NCBI GenBank assembly: GCA_016790705.1
Contig: JAEUOT010000062.1
Coordinates: 1-37,350, forward strand
Origin: Hydrogenophaga sp.
GTDB taxonomy: Bacteria; Pseudomonadota; Gammaproteobacteria; Burkholderiales; Burkholderiaceae_C
Length of the DNA stretch: 37,350 bases
Reading direction: 5' to 3'
A program made the position numbers and the translations under genes. Every line of letters starts with the position of its first letter. The stretch's first letter is position 1. Below are positions 1-7,914 of this stretch, in pieces. Under the pieces are notes generated by a model. That model made no database searches, was not told the origin of the DNA, and worked only from the letters and a program-made list of their open reading frames with translations.

Positions 1-717
1 GGCTTCGTAGCCCATGCTGGTCCACACGTCCGTGGTCACCAGATCGGCGCCCTTGCAGGCTTCCATGGGGTCCTTGAAGACCCTGAAGCAGGCCGGGTTG
101 GAGATGCCGGCGAGCTTCGCGTCCACCTCGTAGCCGCTGGGCGTGCTCACGTGCACGGTGAAGCCCAGCAACTCGGCCGCCTGCAGCCAGGTGTTGGCCA
201 TGTTGTTGCCGTCGCCGACCCAGGTCACGACCTTGCCTTTGATGGCGTCCAGCGGATCGCCGCTGGCGGCTGGACGGTGTTCGACCAGGGTGAACAGGTC
301 GGCCAGGATCTGGCAGGGGTGGAACTCGTTGGTCAGGCCGTTGATGACCGGCACGCGCGAGTACTGCGCGAACTTCTCGATCTTGTCTTGCCCGAAGGTG
401 CGGATCATCACGATGTCGACCATGCGGCTGATCACGCGCGCGCTGTCTTCCACCGGCTCGGCGCGGCCGAGCTGACTGTCGCCGGTGGTCAGGTGCACCA
501 CCGAGCCACCCATCTGGTACATGCCGGCCTCGAAGCTCACGCGGGTGCGCGTGCTGGCCTTCTCGAAGATCATGGCCAGGGTGCGGTCCGGGTCGGCGAA
601 GGGCTGGTACTTCTCGACCGCCTTGAACTTGGCCTTGATGAAGGCGGCGCGGCGCAGCAGGTAGCCGTACTCGGCGGCGCTGAAATCCTTGAACTGCAGG
701 TAGTGGCGGATGCTCAT
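1..717 (-). CDS. argF: Ornithine carbamoyltransferase, C-terminus cut off by the window edge
   Basis: Transfers the carbamoyl group of carbamoyl phosphate to ornithine to make citrulline, in cytoplasmic arginine synthesis. The visible 239 codons run in frame to the left edge, so roughly the last fifth is missing. The carbamoyl-phosphate motif STRTR lies at residues 55-59, HPCQ at 133-136, and a nucleotide-fold-like GDGNN near 169-172. The ATG at 717 has a GGAG sequence about nine bases upstream. It follows argD by 17 bases on the same strand, so the two are probably one arginine operon transcribed argD then argF. Seen: motifs and reading frame. Known: STRTR and HPCQ are family hallmarks. HPCQ with this N-terminus fits ornithine rather than aspartate carbamoyltransferase. 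Confidence 0.96.
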   Translation of the reverse strand, partial: MSIRHYLQFKDFSAAEYGYLLRRAAFIKAKFKAVEKYQPFADPDRTLAMIFEKASTRTRVSFEAGMYQMGGSVVHLTTGDSQLGRAEPVEDSARVISRMVDIVMIRTFGQDKIEKFAQYSRVPVINGLTNEFHPCQILADLFTLVEHRPAASGDPLDAIKGKVVTWVGDGNNMANTWLQAAELLGFTVHVSTPSGYEVDAKLAGISNPACFRVFKDPMEACKGADLVTTDVWTSMGYEA

Positions 718-734
718 GCGGTGGCTCCGGGCGC

Positions 735-1949
735 TCAGCCCTGTTCGGCGAGGAAGGTCTCGATGAGGGGCAGCAGCTTGCCGATCACCTCGTCGGCCTC
801 GGCCATGGAGATGATCAGCGGCGGCACCAGACGGATCACGCTGTCGGCCGTGACCGACAGCAGCAGGCCGGCGTCCGCCGCACGCTGGGTGATCACGCCG
901 CAGGGTTTCTCCAGCTCGATGCCGATCATCAGACCCTGGCCGCGCACCTCCTTGACCCCCTTCTTGCCCAGCAGCGCGGTGGTCAGCCGGGTGTGCATGT
1001 GCTTGCCCACCTTGGCGGCGTTGTCCAGCAGCCCTTCGTTTTCCATGATGCGGATGGTCTCCACCCCTGCACGCATGGACAGCGGGTTGCCGCCGAAGGT
1101 GGTGCCGTGGTTGCCCGGCTGGAAAATGTTCGCGGCCTTGGGGCCCGCAACGACGGCGCCGATCGGCACGCCCGAGCCCAGTCCCTTGGCCAGCGGCATG
1201 ACGTCGGGCGTGATGCCGGCCCACTGGTGGGCGAACCACTTGCCGGTTCGGCCCATGCCGCACTGCACCTCGTCGATCATCATCAGCCAGTCGTTGGCAT
1301 CGCACAGGGCGCGCACGCCTTGCAGGTACTCGGCGCGCATCGGGTTGATGCCGCCTTCGCCCTGGATGGTTTCGAAGAACACGGCGACCACGTTCGGGTT
1401 GCCGGCGGTGGCCTTCTTCAGTGCGTCAAGGTCGTTGGCCGGCACGCGGATGAAGCCCTCGACCAGCGGCCCGAAGCCGGCCTGCACCTTGGGGTTGCCG
1501 GTGGCCGAGAGGGTGGCGATGGAGCGGCCGTGGAAAGCCTTCTCGTAGACCACGATCTGCGGCTTCTCGATGCCTTTGTCGTGGCCGTACTTGCGGGCCA
1601 GCTTCAGCGCGGCTTCGTTGGCTTCCAGGCCGGTGGAGCAGAAGAAGGCGTTGGTCAGGCCCGAGCGCTCGACCAGCAGCTTCGCCAGCTCTTCCTGGCC
1701 GGGCACGTGGTAATAGTTGCAGCAGTGGATCATGTCGGCGACCTGCTGCTGCAGCGCCTTCACCAGTTTGGGGTGGCCGTGCCCCAAAGTGTTCACCGCG
1801 ATGCCGGCCAGCGCGTCCAGGTATTCCTTGCCATTGACGTCCCAGACGCGGCAGCCCTTGCCGTGCGACAGGGCGATCGGAAGTCGCCCGTAGGTGTTCA
1901 TCACGTGGGGCGACGACGGGACGGCGGGTGCGGACACTGCGGCGTTCAT
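735..1949 (-). CDS. argD: Acetylornithine aminotransferase
   Basis: PLP-dependent class III aminotransferase that converts N-acetylglutamate semialdehyde to N-acetylornithine; such enzymes often also serve lysine synthesis. The protein of 404 residues has the usual length. The PLP lysine is K255 in the segment PLAKGLGSG, the cofactor aspartate is D226 in MIDEVQCG, and the STGLEANEAALKLAR helix is near 105-119. The ATG at 1949 was chosen because GGAG sits about seven bases upstream and homologues start here; the frame stays open 46 codons further up without a convincing start. Upstream is a terminator-like hairpin (1977-2007). argF follows 17 bases downstream. The divergent DUF3579 gene shares the intergenic region. 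Confidence 0.96.
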   Translation of the reverse strand: MNAAVSAPAVPSSPHVMNTYGRLPIALSHGKGCRVWDVNGKEYLDALAGIAVNTLGHGHPKLVKALQQQVADMIHCCNYYHVPGQEELAKLLVERSGLTNAFFCSTGLEANEAALKLARKYGHDKGIEKPQIVVYEKAFHGRSIATLSATGNPKVQAGFGPLVEGFIRVPANDLDALKKATAGNPNVVAVFFETIQGEGGINPMRAEYLQGVRALCDANDWLMMIDEVQCGMGRTGKWFAHQWAGITPDVMPLAKGLGSGVPIGAVVAGPKAANIFQPGNHGTTFGGNPLSMRAGVETIRIMENEGLLDNAAKVGKHMHTRLTTALLGKKGVKEVRGQGLMIGIELEKPCGVITQRAADAGLLLSVTADSVIRLVPPLIISMAEADEVIGKLLPLIETFLAEQG

Positions 1950-1976
1950 GGGGACTCCAGAGGATCGGGAAGGGCC

Positions 1977-2007
1977 AAAAGAAAGCGGCTCAACGCAGGT
2001 TGAGCCG
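1977..2007 (-). terminator. Terminator-like hairpin in the argD leader (possible attenuator)
   Basis: Read on the minus strand, CGGCTCAAC and GTTGAGCCG form a perfect nine-base-pair stem with a four-base loop (1986-2007). It is followed at once by CTTTCTTTT (1977-1985). The only gene upstream is divergent, so any transcript of argD starting above this site must pass through it. This suggests an attenuator, but no function is proven. Confidence 0.45.
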
Positions 2008-2105
2008 TTGAAAAGCGATTTTAGGGGCAGCAACCGGCATCTTCTTTGCTTGTTGCGCATCACAGCCATGCGGCACACTGCCGCCATCCTGAGCCCGGGC
2101 CCGGG

Positions 2106-2135
2106 TTAACCCTCGGGCTCAAGTCTTATATAAGA
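2106..2135 (+). promoter_or_regulatory. Candidate promoter for the DUF3579 gene with a palindromic -10 region
   Basis: TTAACC (2106-2111) and TATAAG (2129-2134) are separated by 17 bases and resemble sigma-70 elements. The -10 lies inside a perfect 12-base palindrome, TCTTATATAAGA (2124-2135), which could also be an operator or provide a -10 in the opposite direction for argD. A further TAGAAT at 2136-2141 is an alternative -10. The GC-rich inverted repeat GAGCCCG/CGGGCTC lies just upstream (2092-2121). Confidence 0.4.
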
Positions 2136-2169
2136 TAGAATACCGCCATCCGCAACGGCATCCCATCCC

Positions 2170-2499
2170 ATGGCCGAGACCCCCACCGCCAAGCAAGTGT
2201 TCATCCAGGGTGTGACCCGGGGTGGGCGCACGTTTCGGCCCAGCGACTGGGCGGAGCGGCTGGCGGGCGTGATGAGCCAGTTCCGGCCGGGCGGCGGTTC
2301 GGCCCGCATCGGCAGCCACATCGCGTATTCCCCCTGGTGCGTGCCGACGGTGGTGAATGGTGTGAAGGTGGTGATCGTGCACACCGACCTGCGTGAGGCC
2401 GAGCCCATGGCCTGGGACTTCTGCATGAACTTCGCCAAGGACAACGACCTCCAGGTCGTCGAAGGCTGCCTGTTGCCGGATTCGCCCGCCAAGGGCTGA
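2170..2499 (+). CDS. DUF3579 domain protein
   Basis: A protein of 109 residues recognised as the DUF3579 family, a small soluble protein found mostly in betaproteobacteria and commonly placed beside argD/argF. Its biochemical role is unknown. Visible features are a central stretch with the pattern ARIGSHIAYSPWCVPTVVNG (residues 44-63) and a C-terminal VVEGCLLP segment. There are no membrane segments and no signal peptide. No clear ribosome binding site precedes the ATG at 2170, but the leader has a plausible promoter about 30 bases above. The zinc-ribbon gene follows after nine bases, probably in the same transcript. The family call is from recall of sequence, not from a search. Confidence 0.85.
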   Translation: MAETPTAKQVFIQGVTRGGRTFRPSDWAERLAGVMSQFRPGGGSARIGSHIAYSPWCVPTVVNGVKVVIVHTDLREAEPMAWDFCMNFAKDNDLQVVEGCLLPDSPAKG

Positions 2500-2508
2500 T
2501 CTGTCCGG

Positions 2509-2967
2509 ATGAATATCCCGATTCAGGAAGGCGGCCCGCTCTGGCGCTGCCAGTCGTGCGGTAGCGCGCTGTCGAGCGCCGAAGCGGAGTGTGCGCAATG
2601 CGCCGCCGGCATCGCCGCCCACCGTCTTCCCGATGAGGGGCCGCACCGCTGCCCTTGCTGCTCCGCCTGGTTCGCCATGCCCGGTGCCCGGCGCGAGCCG
2701 CCTGACGCGCCTTGGTACCGCCCGTCAAGCACCCGCTTGCTGTGTCCGCACTGCGGTGTGGCCTTGCGTGACCGCATGCGCACCACCCAGAAACCCTGGG
2801 CCGGGCTGCTGTTGGTGGCCGTCACCTTCGCTCTGCAGCGCTGGGCTCCGCCCGGCTGGCGGGAATCCCTGTGGATGGGCTGCATGGTGGTGTTCGGTCT
2901 GTACATGTTCAGTCGCCGTGAACGCGGTGTGACCGACGAAACCCGCTACGCGCCCGACGATCGCTGA
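2509..2967 (+). CDS. Small membrane protein with paired cysteine (zinc-ribbon-like) motifs
   Basis: I do not recognise a named family. The 152-residue protein has four cysteine pairs of the CxxC type: C14/C17, C28/C31, C48/C51 and C79/C82. This pattern suggests two zinc ribbons on the cytoplasmic side. Two hydrophobic stretches follow, at about 97-112 and 121-135, separated by a short loop, and the tail is charged. It starts nine bases after the DUF3579 gene and ends about 75 bases before the AIM24-family gene. The regular cysteine spacing argues strongly for a real coding region, although open frames also exist on the opposite strand here. Zinc binding and topology are inferred. Confidence 0.7.
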   Translation: MNIPIQEGGPLWRCQSCGSALSSAEAECAQCAAGIAAHRLPDEGPHRCPCCSAWFAMPGARREPPDAPWYRPSSTRLLCPHCGVALRDRMRTTQKPWAGLLLVAVTFALQRWAPPGWRESLWMGCMVVFGLYMFSRRERGVTDETRYAPDDR

Positions 2968-3043
2968 TCTGGCCGGGTGGTCGTCCGATCCGCTATGCTG
3001 CGCGCGGTTTTTCCCCGTGCCTCATTTTCAGGAGCAAGACAGC

Positions 3044-3871
3044 ATGGCCATGGACGTTGTGGACTATTACCTGCATGGCGACGACATGCAGTTCGTCGAA
3101 ATCGAGCTGGACCCCGGCGAGGCGGCCGTGGGTGAGGCCGGCAGCATGATGTACATGGAGGACGGGATCGCGATGACCACCGTCTTCGGCGACGGGTCGG
3201 CCGGCTCGTCGGCAGGCGGCCTGTTCGGCAAGCTGCTGGGCGCCGGCAAGCGCCTGATCACCGGTGAGTCGCTGTTCACCACGGTCTACACGAACCAGGG
3301 CAATGGCAAGCGCAAGGTGGCCTTCGCCGCGCCCTACACCGGCAAGATCATTCCCTTCGATCTGTCCCAGATGGGCGGCACCCTGATCTGCCAGCGCGAC
3401 GCCTTCCTGTGCGCGGCCAAGGGCGTGTCGCTGGGCGTGGCGTTCCAGCGCAAGCTGGGTGCCGGTTTCTTCGGTGGTGAAGGCTTCATCATGCAGAAGC
3501 TCGAAGGCGATGGCCTGGCCTTCGTGCACTCGGGCGGGACGGTGCTCAAGCGCGATCTGGCGCCGGGCGAGGTGCTGCGGGTCGACACGGGCTGCGTGGT
3601 GGCCTACACGCCCAATGTGGATTTCGACATTCAGTTCGTGGGTGGCGTCAAGACGGCGCTGTTCGGCGGCGAGGGGCTGTTCTTCGCGACCCTGCGCGGC
3701 CCGGGAACGGTCTGGATCCAGTCCCTGCCGTTCGCGCGGCTGGCCTCGCGCATCTTCGCTGCCGCACCCAAGATGCAAGGTGGCGGTGGTTCGGGTGGCG
3801 AGCAGGGTGGCCTGACGGCGGGGCTGGCCGGTGGTCTGCTGGGCGGCCTGATCGGCGGTGACGACGACTGA
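3044..3871 (+). CDS. AIM24 / TIGR00266 family protein
   Basis: A 275-residue protein of the AIM24 (DUF124, TIGR00266) family. These are beta-sandwich proteins related to mitochondrial AIM24; their function in bacteria is not established. The segments [20 protein letters not shown] near the start and [19 protein letters not shown] in the middle are typical. The C-terminus is a glycine-rich tail ending in three aspartates. The ATG at 3044 was chosen because AGGAG lies nine bases upstream; a GTG at 3017 in the same frame would add nine unconserved residues. There is no signal peptide. A strong terminator follows at 3889. Confidence 0.88.
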   Translation: MAMDVVDYYLHGDDMQFVEIELDPGEAAVGEAGSMMYMEDGIAMTTVFGDGSAGSSAGGLFGKLLGAGKRLITGESLFTTVYTNQGNGKRKVAFAAPYTGKIIPFDLSQMGGTLICQRDAFLCAAKGVSLGVAFQRKLGAGFFGGEGFIMQKLEGDGLAFVHSGGTVLKRDLAPGEVLRVDTGCVVAYTPNVDFDIQFVGGVKTALFGGEGLFFATLRGPGTVWIQSLPFARLASRIFAAAPKMQGGGGSGGEQGGLTAGLAGGLLGGLIGGDDD

Positions 3872-3888
3872 AACCGTTCGCCCAAAGA

Positions 3889-3918
3889 AAAACCGCCCCG
3901 AGGGGCGGTTTTCTTTTT
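3889..3918. terminator. Bidirectional Rho-independent terminator
   Basis: An 11-base-pair stem, AAAACCGCCCC with GGGGCGGTTTT and a two-base spacer (3889-3912), is flanked by T-rich sequence to the right and A-rich sequence to the left. It sits between the AIM24-family gene and the convergent rpsT, so it can stop transcription from both sides. Confidence 0.88.
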
Positions 3919-4017
3919 TCTTGCTGGCAGCGCACCGTTTCAAACGGCGGACCGGGGAATCAGGGATTCGGCGGTCCGGGCTGATGATCTGCCGGGGCAG
4001 ACCGGTGGCCGCTGAAA

Positions 4018-4314
4018 TTAAGCGGCGGTGGCCAGGGCCTTGACCTTGGCGGACAGGCGGCTCTTGTCGCGGGCAGCCTTGTTCTTGTGGAAGATGCCCT
4101 TGTCGGCCACGGTGTCGACCACGGCTTGCATCTTGGCGAACAGTTCGGCCGCCTTGGTCTTGTCGCCGGCCACGACGGCCTTCTCGACGTTCTTGACGGC
4201 GGTGCGGTACTTGGAGCGCAGCGAGCTGTTGGCGGCGTTCAGTTTGACGTCCTGGCGGGCGCGTTTGCGGCCAGACGCCAGACGGGGGTTCTTTTTCTTC
4301 GGCTTGGTTGCCAT
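4018..4314 (-). CDS. rpsT: 30S ribosomal protein S20
   Basis: Ribosomal protein bS20, which binds 16S rRNA during assembly of the small subunit. The 98-residue product begins [20 protein letters not shown] and is lysine- and arginine-rich throughout, with the long helical hairpin pattern of the family ([33 protein letters not shown]). An AAGGA sequence lies about eight bases above the start. It is a single-gene unit divergent from murJ, an arrangement common in proteobacteria, and it converges on the AIM24-family gene with a shared terminator. Confidence 0.97.
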   Translation of the reverse strand: MATKPKKKNPRLASGRKRARQDVKLNAANSSLRSKYRTAVKNVEKAVVAGDKTKAAELFAKMQAVVDTVADKGIFHKNKAARDKSRLSAKVKALATAA

Positions 4315-4361
4315 GATGAGTATCCTTTACGTGTTTGGGGATGTTGCCAGCAAAGCCCGCG

Positions 4362-4367
4362 ATTCTA
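4362..4367 (-). promoter_or_regulatory. Candidate -10 element for rpsT
   Basis: On the minus strand TAGAAT occurs about 48 bases above the rpsT start codon, in the short gap between rpsT and murJ. No good -35 element is visible at the right distance, so this is a weak call. Confidence 0.3.
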
Positions 4368-4433
4368 TCACGCACCCCCAAGCCGGATCACCACCGCCCG
4401 CCTGGCGGTGGGAGCGGGCGGTACACTGCCCGC

Positions 4434-5999
4434 GTGTCGCTCTTCAAGTCCGCCTCCCTCGTTTCGCTGCTGACCCTGGCCTCGCGCATCACCGGGCTGG
4501 TGCGCCAGTTGCTGATTGCCGCCCTGTTCGGGGCCAGTCCGCTGACCGACGCCTTCAACGTGGCGTTCCGGATTCCCAACATGTTTCGCCGGCTGTTCGC
4601 CGAGGGGGCTTTCAGCCAGGCCTTCGTGCCGGTGCTGGCCGGTGTGCGGGCCAAGGACGGTGACGAAGCCACGCGCGATCTGGTCGACCAGATCGCCACG
4701 GTGCTGGTCTGGGCGCTGCTGCTGACCTGTGTCCTGGGCGTGGCGCTGGCACCGGTGCTGGTCTGGGCCATGGCCAGCGGCCTGAAACAGAGCGCGCAGG
4801 GTTTCGACTCCGCGGTGTTCATGACCCGCTGGATGTTCCCGTACATCGGCTTCATGTCGCTGGTGGCGCTGTCGGCGGGCATCCTCAACACGTGGAAGCG
4901 CTTTGCCGTGCCCGCCGCGACCCCGGTGCTGCTGAACGTCGCGATGATCACCGCTGCATCGCTGGGCGCGCCCTGGTTCCGGTCGGTCGGCATCGAGCCG
5001 ATCTACGCGCTGGCGGCTGGCGTGATGCTGGGCGGCATGCTGCAACTGGGGGTTCAGATTCCGGCCCTGCTGAAGATCGGCATGTTGCCGCGCATCGGCT
5101 GGCGCTGGTCGCAGATCCGGGCCGCCTGGTACTACCCGGGCACGCGCCGGGTGACCAGCCTGATGCTGCCCGCCCTGATTGGTGTGAGCGTGGCCCAGAT
5201 CTCGCTGCTGATCAACACCCAGATCGCTTCGCACCTCGCCCCCGGCAGCGTGAGCTGGCTCTCCTACGCCGACCTGCTGATGGAGTTCCCGACCGCCATG
5301 CTGGGCGTTGCACTGGGCGTGGTCCTGCTGCCGCAACTGGCGGCGGCCAAGGCGACCGACGACGGTGCCCGCTACAGTCAGTTGCTGGACTGGGGCTTGC
5401 GGCTGATGGTGTTGCTCGCGGTGCCCAGTGCGCTGGCGCTGCTGACCTTTGCCCGGCCGCTGGTGGCGGTGCTGTATCACTACGGCGCGTTCACCGCGCG
5501 CGATGTCGAGCAGACTTCGTACGCGCTCATGGGCTACGGCGCGGGCCTGCTGGGGCTGGTGGCGATCAAGGTGCTGGCGCCGGGTTTCTATGCGCGCCAG
5601 GACATCCGCACGCCGGTCAAGATCGCGGTCCTGGTTCTGGTGCTGACGCAGGCGATGAACCTGCTGTTTGTGCCACGGCTGGCGCACGCGGGCCTGGCGC
5701 TGTCGATCGGGCTCGGTGCCATGGTCAACGCAACCCTGCTGCTGGTCGGGCTGATCCGCCGGGGTGCTTACCAGCCGGCGAGCGGCTGGGGCCGGTTCCT
5801 GCTGCAGGTGCTGGCCGCGAGTGCGCTGATGGCGGTGTTCCTGCTCTGGAGCGCCGAGAGCGTGGACTGGACCGCGTTCGCGGGTGGACGCCTGCTGCGC
5901 GTGGGGCTGCTGGCGGCCATCGTGGCGGGTGCTGCGGCGCTGTATTTCGGCGCGCTCGTGTTGTCGGGTTTAAAACTTCGGCAATTCGTCCGAAAATGA
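4434..5999 (+). CDS. murJ: Lipid II flippase MurJ
   Basis: Integral inner-membrane flippase of the MOP superfamily that moves lipid II to the periplasmic face for peptidoglycan synthesis. The 521-residue product has about fourteen hydrophobic segments. The N-terminal SLLTLASRITGLVRQLLIAA, then FRIPNMFRRLFAEGAFSQAF and the later YADLLMEFPTAMLGVALG are family signatures. The GTG at 4434 (VSLFKSAS) was chosen by alignment with the usual family start (MSLFKA-type); the frame opens 33 codons earlier in unconserved sequence that overlaps the rpsT promoter. There is no strong ribosome binding site. The SirB1-type gene follows within 35 bases, as often seen in this order, so the two may share a transcript. 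Confidence 0.95.
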   Translation: MSLFKSASLVSLLTLASRITGLVRQLLIAALFGASPLTDAFNVAFRIPNMFRRLFAEGAFSQAFVPVLAGVRAKDGDEATRDLVDQIATVLVWALLLTCVLGVALAPVLVWAMASGLKQSAQGFDSAVFMTRWMFPYIGFMSLVALSAGILNTWKRFAVPAATPVLLNVAMITAASLGAPWFRSVGIEPIYALAAGVMLGGMLQLGVQIPALLKIGMLPRIGWRWSQIRAAWYYPGTRRVTSLMLPALIGVSVAQISLLINTQIASHLAPGSVSWLSYADLLMEFPTAMLGVALGVVLLPQLAAAKATDDGARYSQLLDWGLRLMVLLAVPSALALLTFARPLVAVLYHYGAFTARDVEQTSYALMGYGAGLLGLVAIKVLAPGFYARQDIRTPVKIAVLVLVLTQAMNLLFVPRLAHAGLALSIGLGAMVNATLLLVGLIRRGAYQPASGWGRFLLQVLAASALMAVFLLWSAESVDWTAFAGGRLLRVGLLAAIVAGAAALYFGALVLSGLKLRQFVRK

Positions 6000-6033
6000 G
6001 GTCAGGGCCGCGGTGACGGCGTCCCGACCGACC

Positions 6034-6891
6034 ATGTCCATCCCCTTCGAGCTTCCTTCCGCGACCCCGCTGGCCTACTTCGCGTCCCTGGTGCGGGACG
6101 ACGACAGCTTTCCTTTGCTGGAGGCGGCGGTGGCGCTTGCCCAGGACGAATATCCCGACATGGACGTCCAGGAGGTGCTGGGGGAGGTCGACGTCCTGGT
6201 GTCCCGTTTGCGCCGACGCAGTCCCTCGGACGCCGATCCGCTGCAGCGCCTGCGGGTGCTCAACCAGTTCTTCTTTCGTGATCTGGGCTTCGGCGGCAAC
6301 GTCAACAACTACCACGATCCCGACAACAGCCATATCAACGTGCTGCTCAAGACGCGACGGGGCATCCCGATTTCGCTGGCGGTGCTGTGGCTGGAGCTGG
6401 CGCAGGGGCTGGGCCTGAAGGCCCGTGGCATCAATTTCCCTGGCCACTTCCTGGTCAAGATCAACCTGCCCGAGGGGCAGGTGGTGATCGACCCCTTCAC
6501 CGGGCAGTCGCTCAGCCGCGAGGAGTTGTCCGAGCGTCTGGAGCCTTACAAGCGGCGCAACGGGCTGGTGGACGATTTCGATGTGCCGGTGGGCCTGTAC
6601 CTTCAGGCCGCGCCGTCGCGCGACATCATCGCGCGCATGTTGCGCAATCTCAAGGAGATCCACCGCAGCCACGAAGACTGGTTGCGGCTGATCGCGGTGT
6701 TGGACCGCCTGCTGATCCTGCTGCCCGATGCCTGGGTCGAGTACCGCGACCGCGGACTGGCCTGGGCCGAGATGGGTGACGCCGGGCTGGCTGCTCGGGA
6801 CCTTGAGGTGTACGTGGCCCACACCGACGATGCGCTGGATCGCGACGCGGTCCAGTCACGGCTGAACGAGTTGCGTCGCGCGCGCGGCTGA
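6034..6891 (+). CDS. SirB1-family transglutaminase-like / TPR protein
   Basis: A 285-residue member of the SirB1 family. It has an N-terminal helical part, a transglutaminase-like fold in the middle and a C-terminal tetratricopeptide-like part (IHRSHEDWLRLIAVLDRLLI; EYRDRGLAWAEMGD). Signatures include YHDPDNSHINVLL, GIPISLAVLWLELA and GINFPGHFLVKI. The reaction is unknown; some relatives influence regulators or protein turnover. The ATG at 6034 was preferred over a GTG at 6013 because homologues begin near here, but neither has a clear ribosome binding site. It is downstream of murJ and converges on the AraC-type regulator, with only three bases between the stop codons. Confidence 0.87.
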   Translation: MSIPFELPSATPLAYFASLVRDDDSFPLLEAAVALAQDEYPDMDVQEVLGEVDVLVSRLRRRSPSDADPLQRLRVLNQFFFRDLGFGGNVNNYHDPDNSHINVLLKTRRGIPISLAVLWLELAQGLGLKARGINFPGHFLVKINLPEGQVVIDPFTGQSLSREELSERLEPYKRRNGLVDDFDVPVGLYLQAAPSRDIIARMLRNLKEIHRSHEDWLRLIAVLDRLLILLPDAWVEYRDRGLAWAEMGDAGLAARDLEVYVAHTDDALDRDAVQSRLNELRRARG

Positions 6892-6894
6892 GTC

Positions 6895-7914
6895 TCAGTG
6901 CCCCGTGGCGCGGGTGTCGCCTGGCGCGCCGGGCTGGCCGTGGCGATGCCAGGCGCGTCGCAACTGGGTGTCCGACCCGAATCCCGACATCTGTGCCGCC
7001 TGCGTGACGTTGTGACCGCTGCGCAGCGCCGCCTGCGCCACGGCCAGCCGGATGCGCTGCAGGTAGGTCAGCGGCGTGACGCCGGCATGTTCCTCGAACA
7101 GGCGCGCGAGATGGCGCGGCGAGGTGTGGCCCAGTTCGGCCATGCGCGGCACGCTCCAGTCGTCCTGCGGTGCCTGGCTGACCGCGTCCTGCACGCGATG
7201 CACCACCGGGTGCAGGTGGTTGCGGTGGTTCAGGAAGGGCGAGAGTTCAGGGTCCTGGGGGCCTCGTCGCAGCGCCACCACCATGGTCTGCGCCACCTCG
7301 GCGGCCAGCGCCGGTCCGAGCCGAGCTGCGATCCGGTGCAGGGTCAGGTCGATGCCGGTGGTCACACCGGCGCTGCTGAACACCGGGGCGTCCAGCACGA
7401 AGACCCGGTTGGCCAGCACCTCGCAGCCGGGCGCTGACTGGCGCAGCTCGTCCAGGTGGTGGTGGTGCGTCGTGGCCTTGTGGCCTGCCAGCAGGCCGGC
7501 GTGCGCCGCGATCACGGCGCCCGCGCAGATGCACACCAGTTCGACCCGCCCTTCCGCCAGCCGCAGGCCGCGCAGCCAGTGCAGCAGGATGCGCGCCGGC
7601 TCGCTGTCGAGCTCGATGTGATCACCGGGCTGTCCGACCAGCACCACCCACTGGGTGCGCGTGGCGTGACGAAGCTCGGGGAGCGGCTCGATGCCCGCGA
7701 TCCGGGCGCCGACGGAGCTGCGAGTCTGCGTCAGCGGGCCGGTGAAATGCAGGGTGAAGGCGGCTGGCAGACCTCGCGCGGCCAGACATTGGTTGGCGAT
7801 GCGCAGCGCCTCGGCCGGGCCTGCCCAGTCCAGGATCAGGCTGTCGTCCAGCAGCACGAAGTGCACGTCGACCGGGGGCTGCGGCAGCGCATTCAGGCGG
7901 GGTGTTTCAGCCAT
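6895..7914 (-). CDS. GlxA-type AraC family regulator (DJ-1/PfpI domain plus AraC HTH)
   Basis: A 339-residue regulator with an N-terminal DJ-1/PfpI-like domain (about 15-200) and a C-terminal AraC helix-turn-helix domain (about 230-325, including MAELGHTSPRHLARLFEEHAG and LRSGHNVTQAAQMSGFGSD). A cysteine at the nucleophile-elbow position (C130, in CICAGAVIAA) is followed by a histidine-rich stretch, TTHHHHLDEL. The family senses small metabolites and regulates amine, amino-acid or nitrile catabolism; the ligand here cannot be told. The ATG at 7914 lies inside the end of the DJ-1/PfpI gene (22-base overlap), so the two are translationally linked. It is the last gene of a three-gene minus-strand operon and probably controls it. 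Confidence 0.88.
   Translation of the reverse strand: MAETPRLNALPQPPVDVHFVLLDDSLILDWAGPAEALRIANQCLAARGLPAAFTLHFTGPLTQTRSSVGARIAGIEPLPELRHATRTQWVVLVGQPGDHIELDSEPARILLHWLRGLRLAEGRVELVCICAGAVIAAHAGLLAGHKATTHHHHLDELRQSAPGCEVLANRVFVLDAPVFSSAGVTTGIDLTLHRIAARLGPALAAEVAQTMVVALRRGPQDPELSPFLNHRNHLHPVVHRVQDAVSQAPQDDWSVPRMAELGHTSPRHLARLFEEHAGVTPLTYLQRIRLAVAQAALRSGHNVTQAAQMSGFGSDTQLRRAWHRHGQPGAPGDTRATGH

Noticed and set aside
151-1548. Long plus-strand open frame opposite argF and argD
   Set aside because: It is the mirror of two certain genes in GC-rich DNA, with low-complexity Ala/Gly/His-rich content and no family pattern.
4368-5687. Long minus-strand open frame opposite murJ
   Set aside because: Gln/His/Arg-rich shadow of MurJ codons with no recognisable domain.
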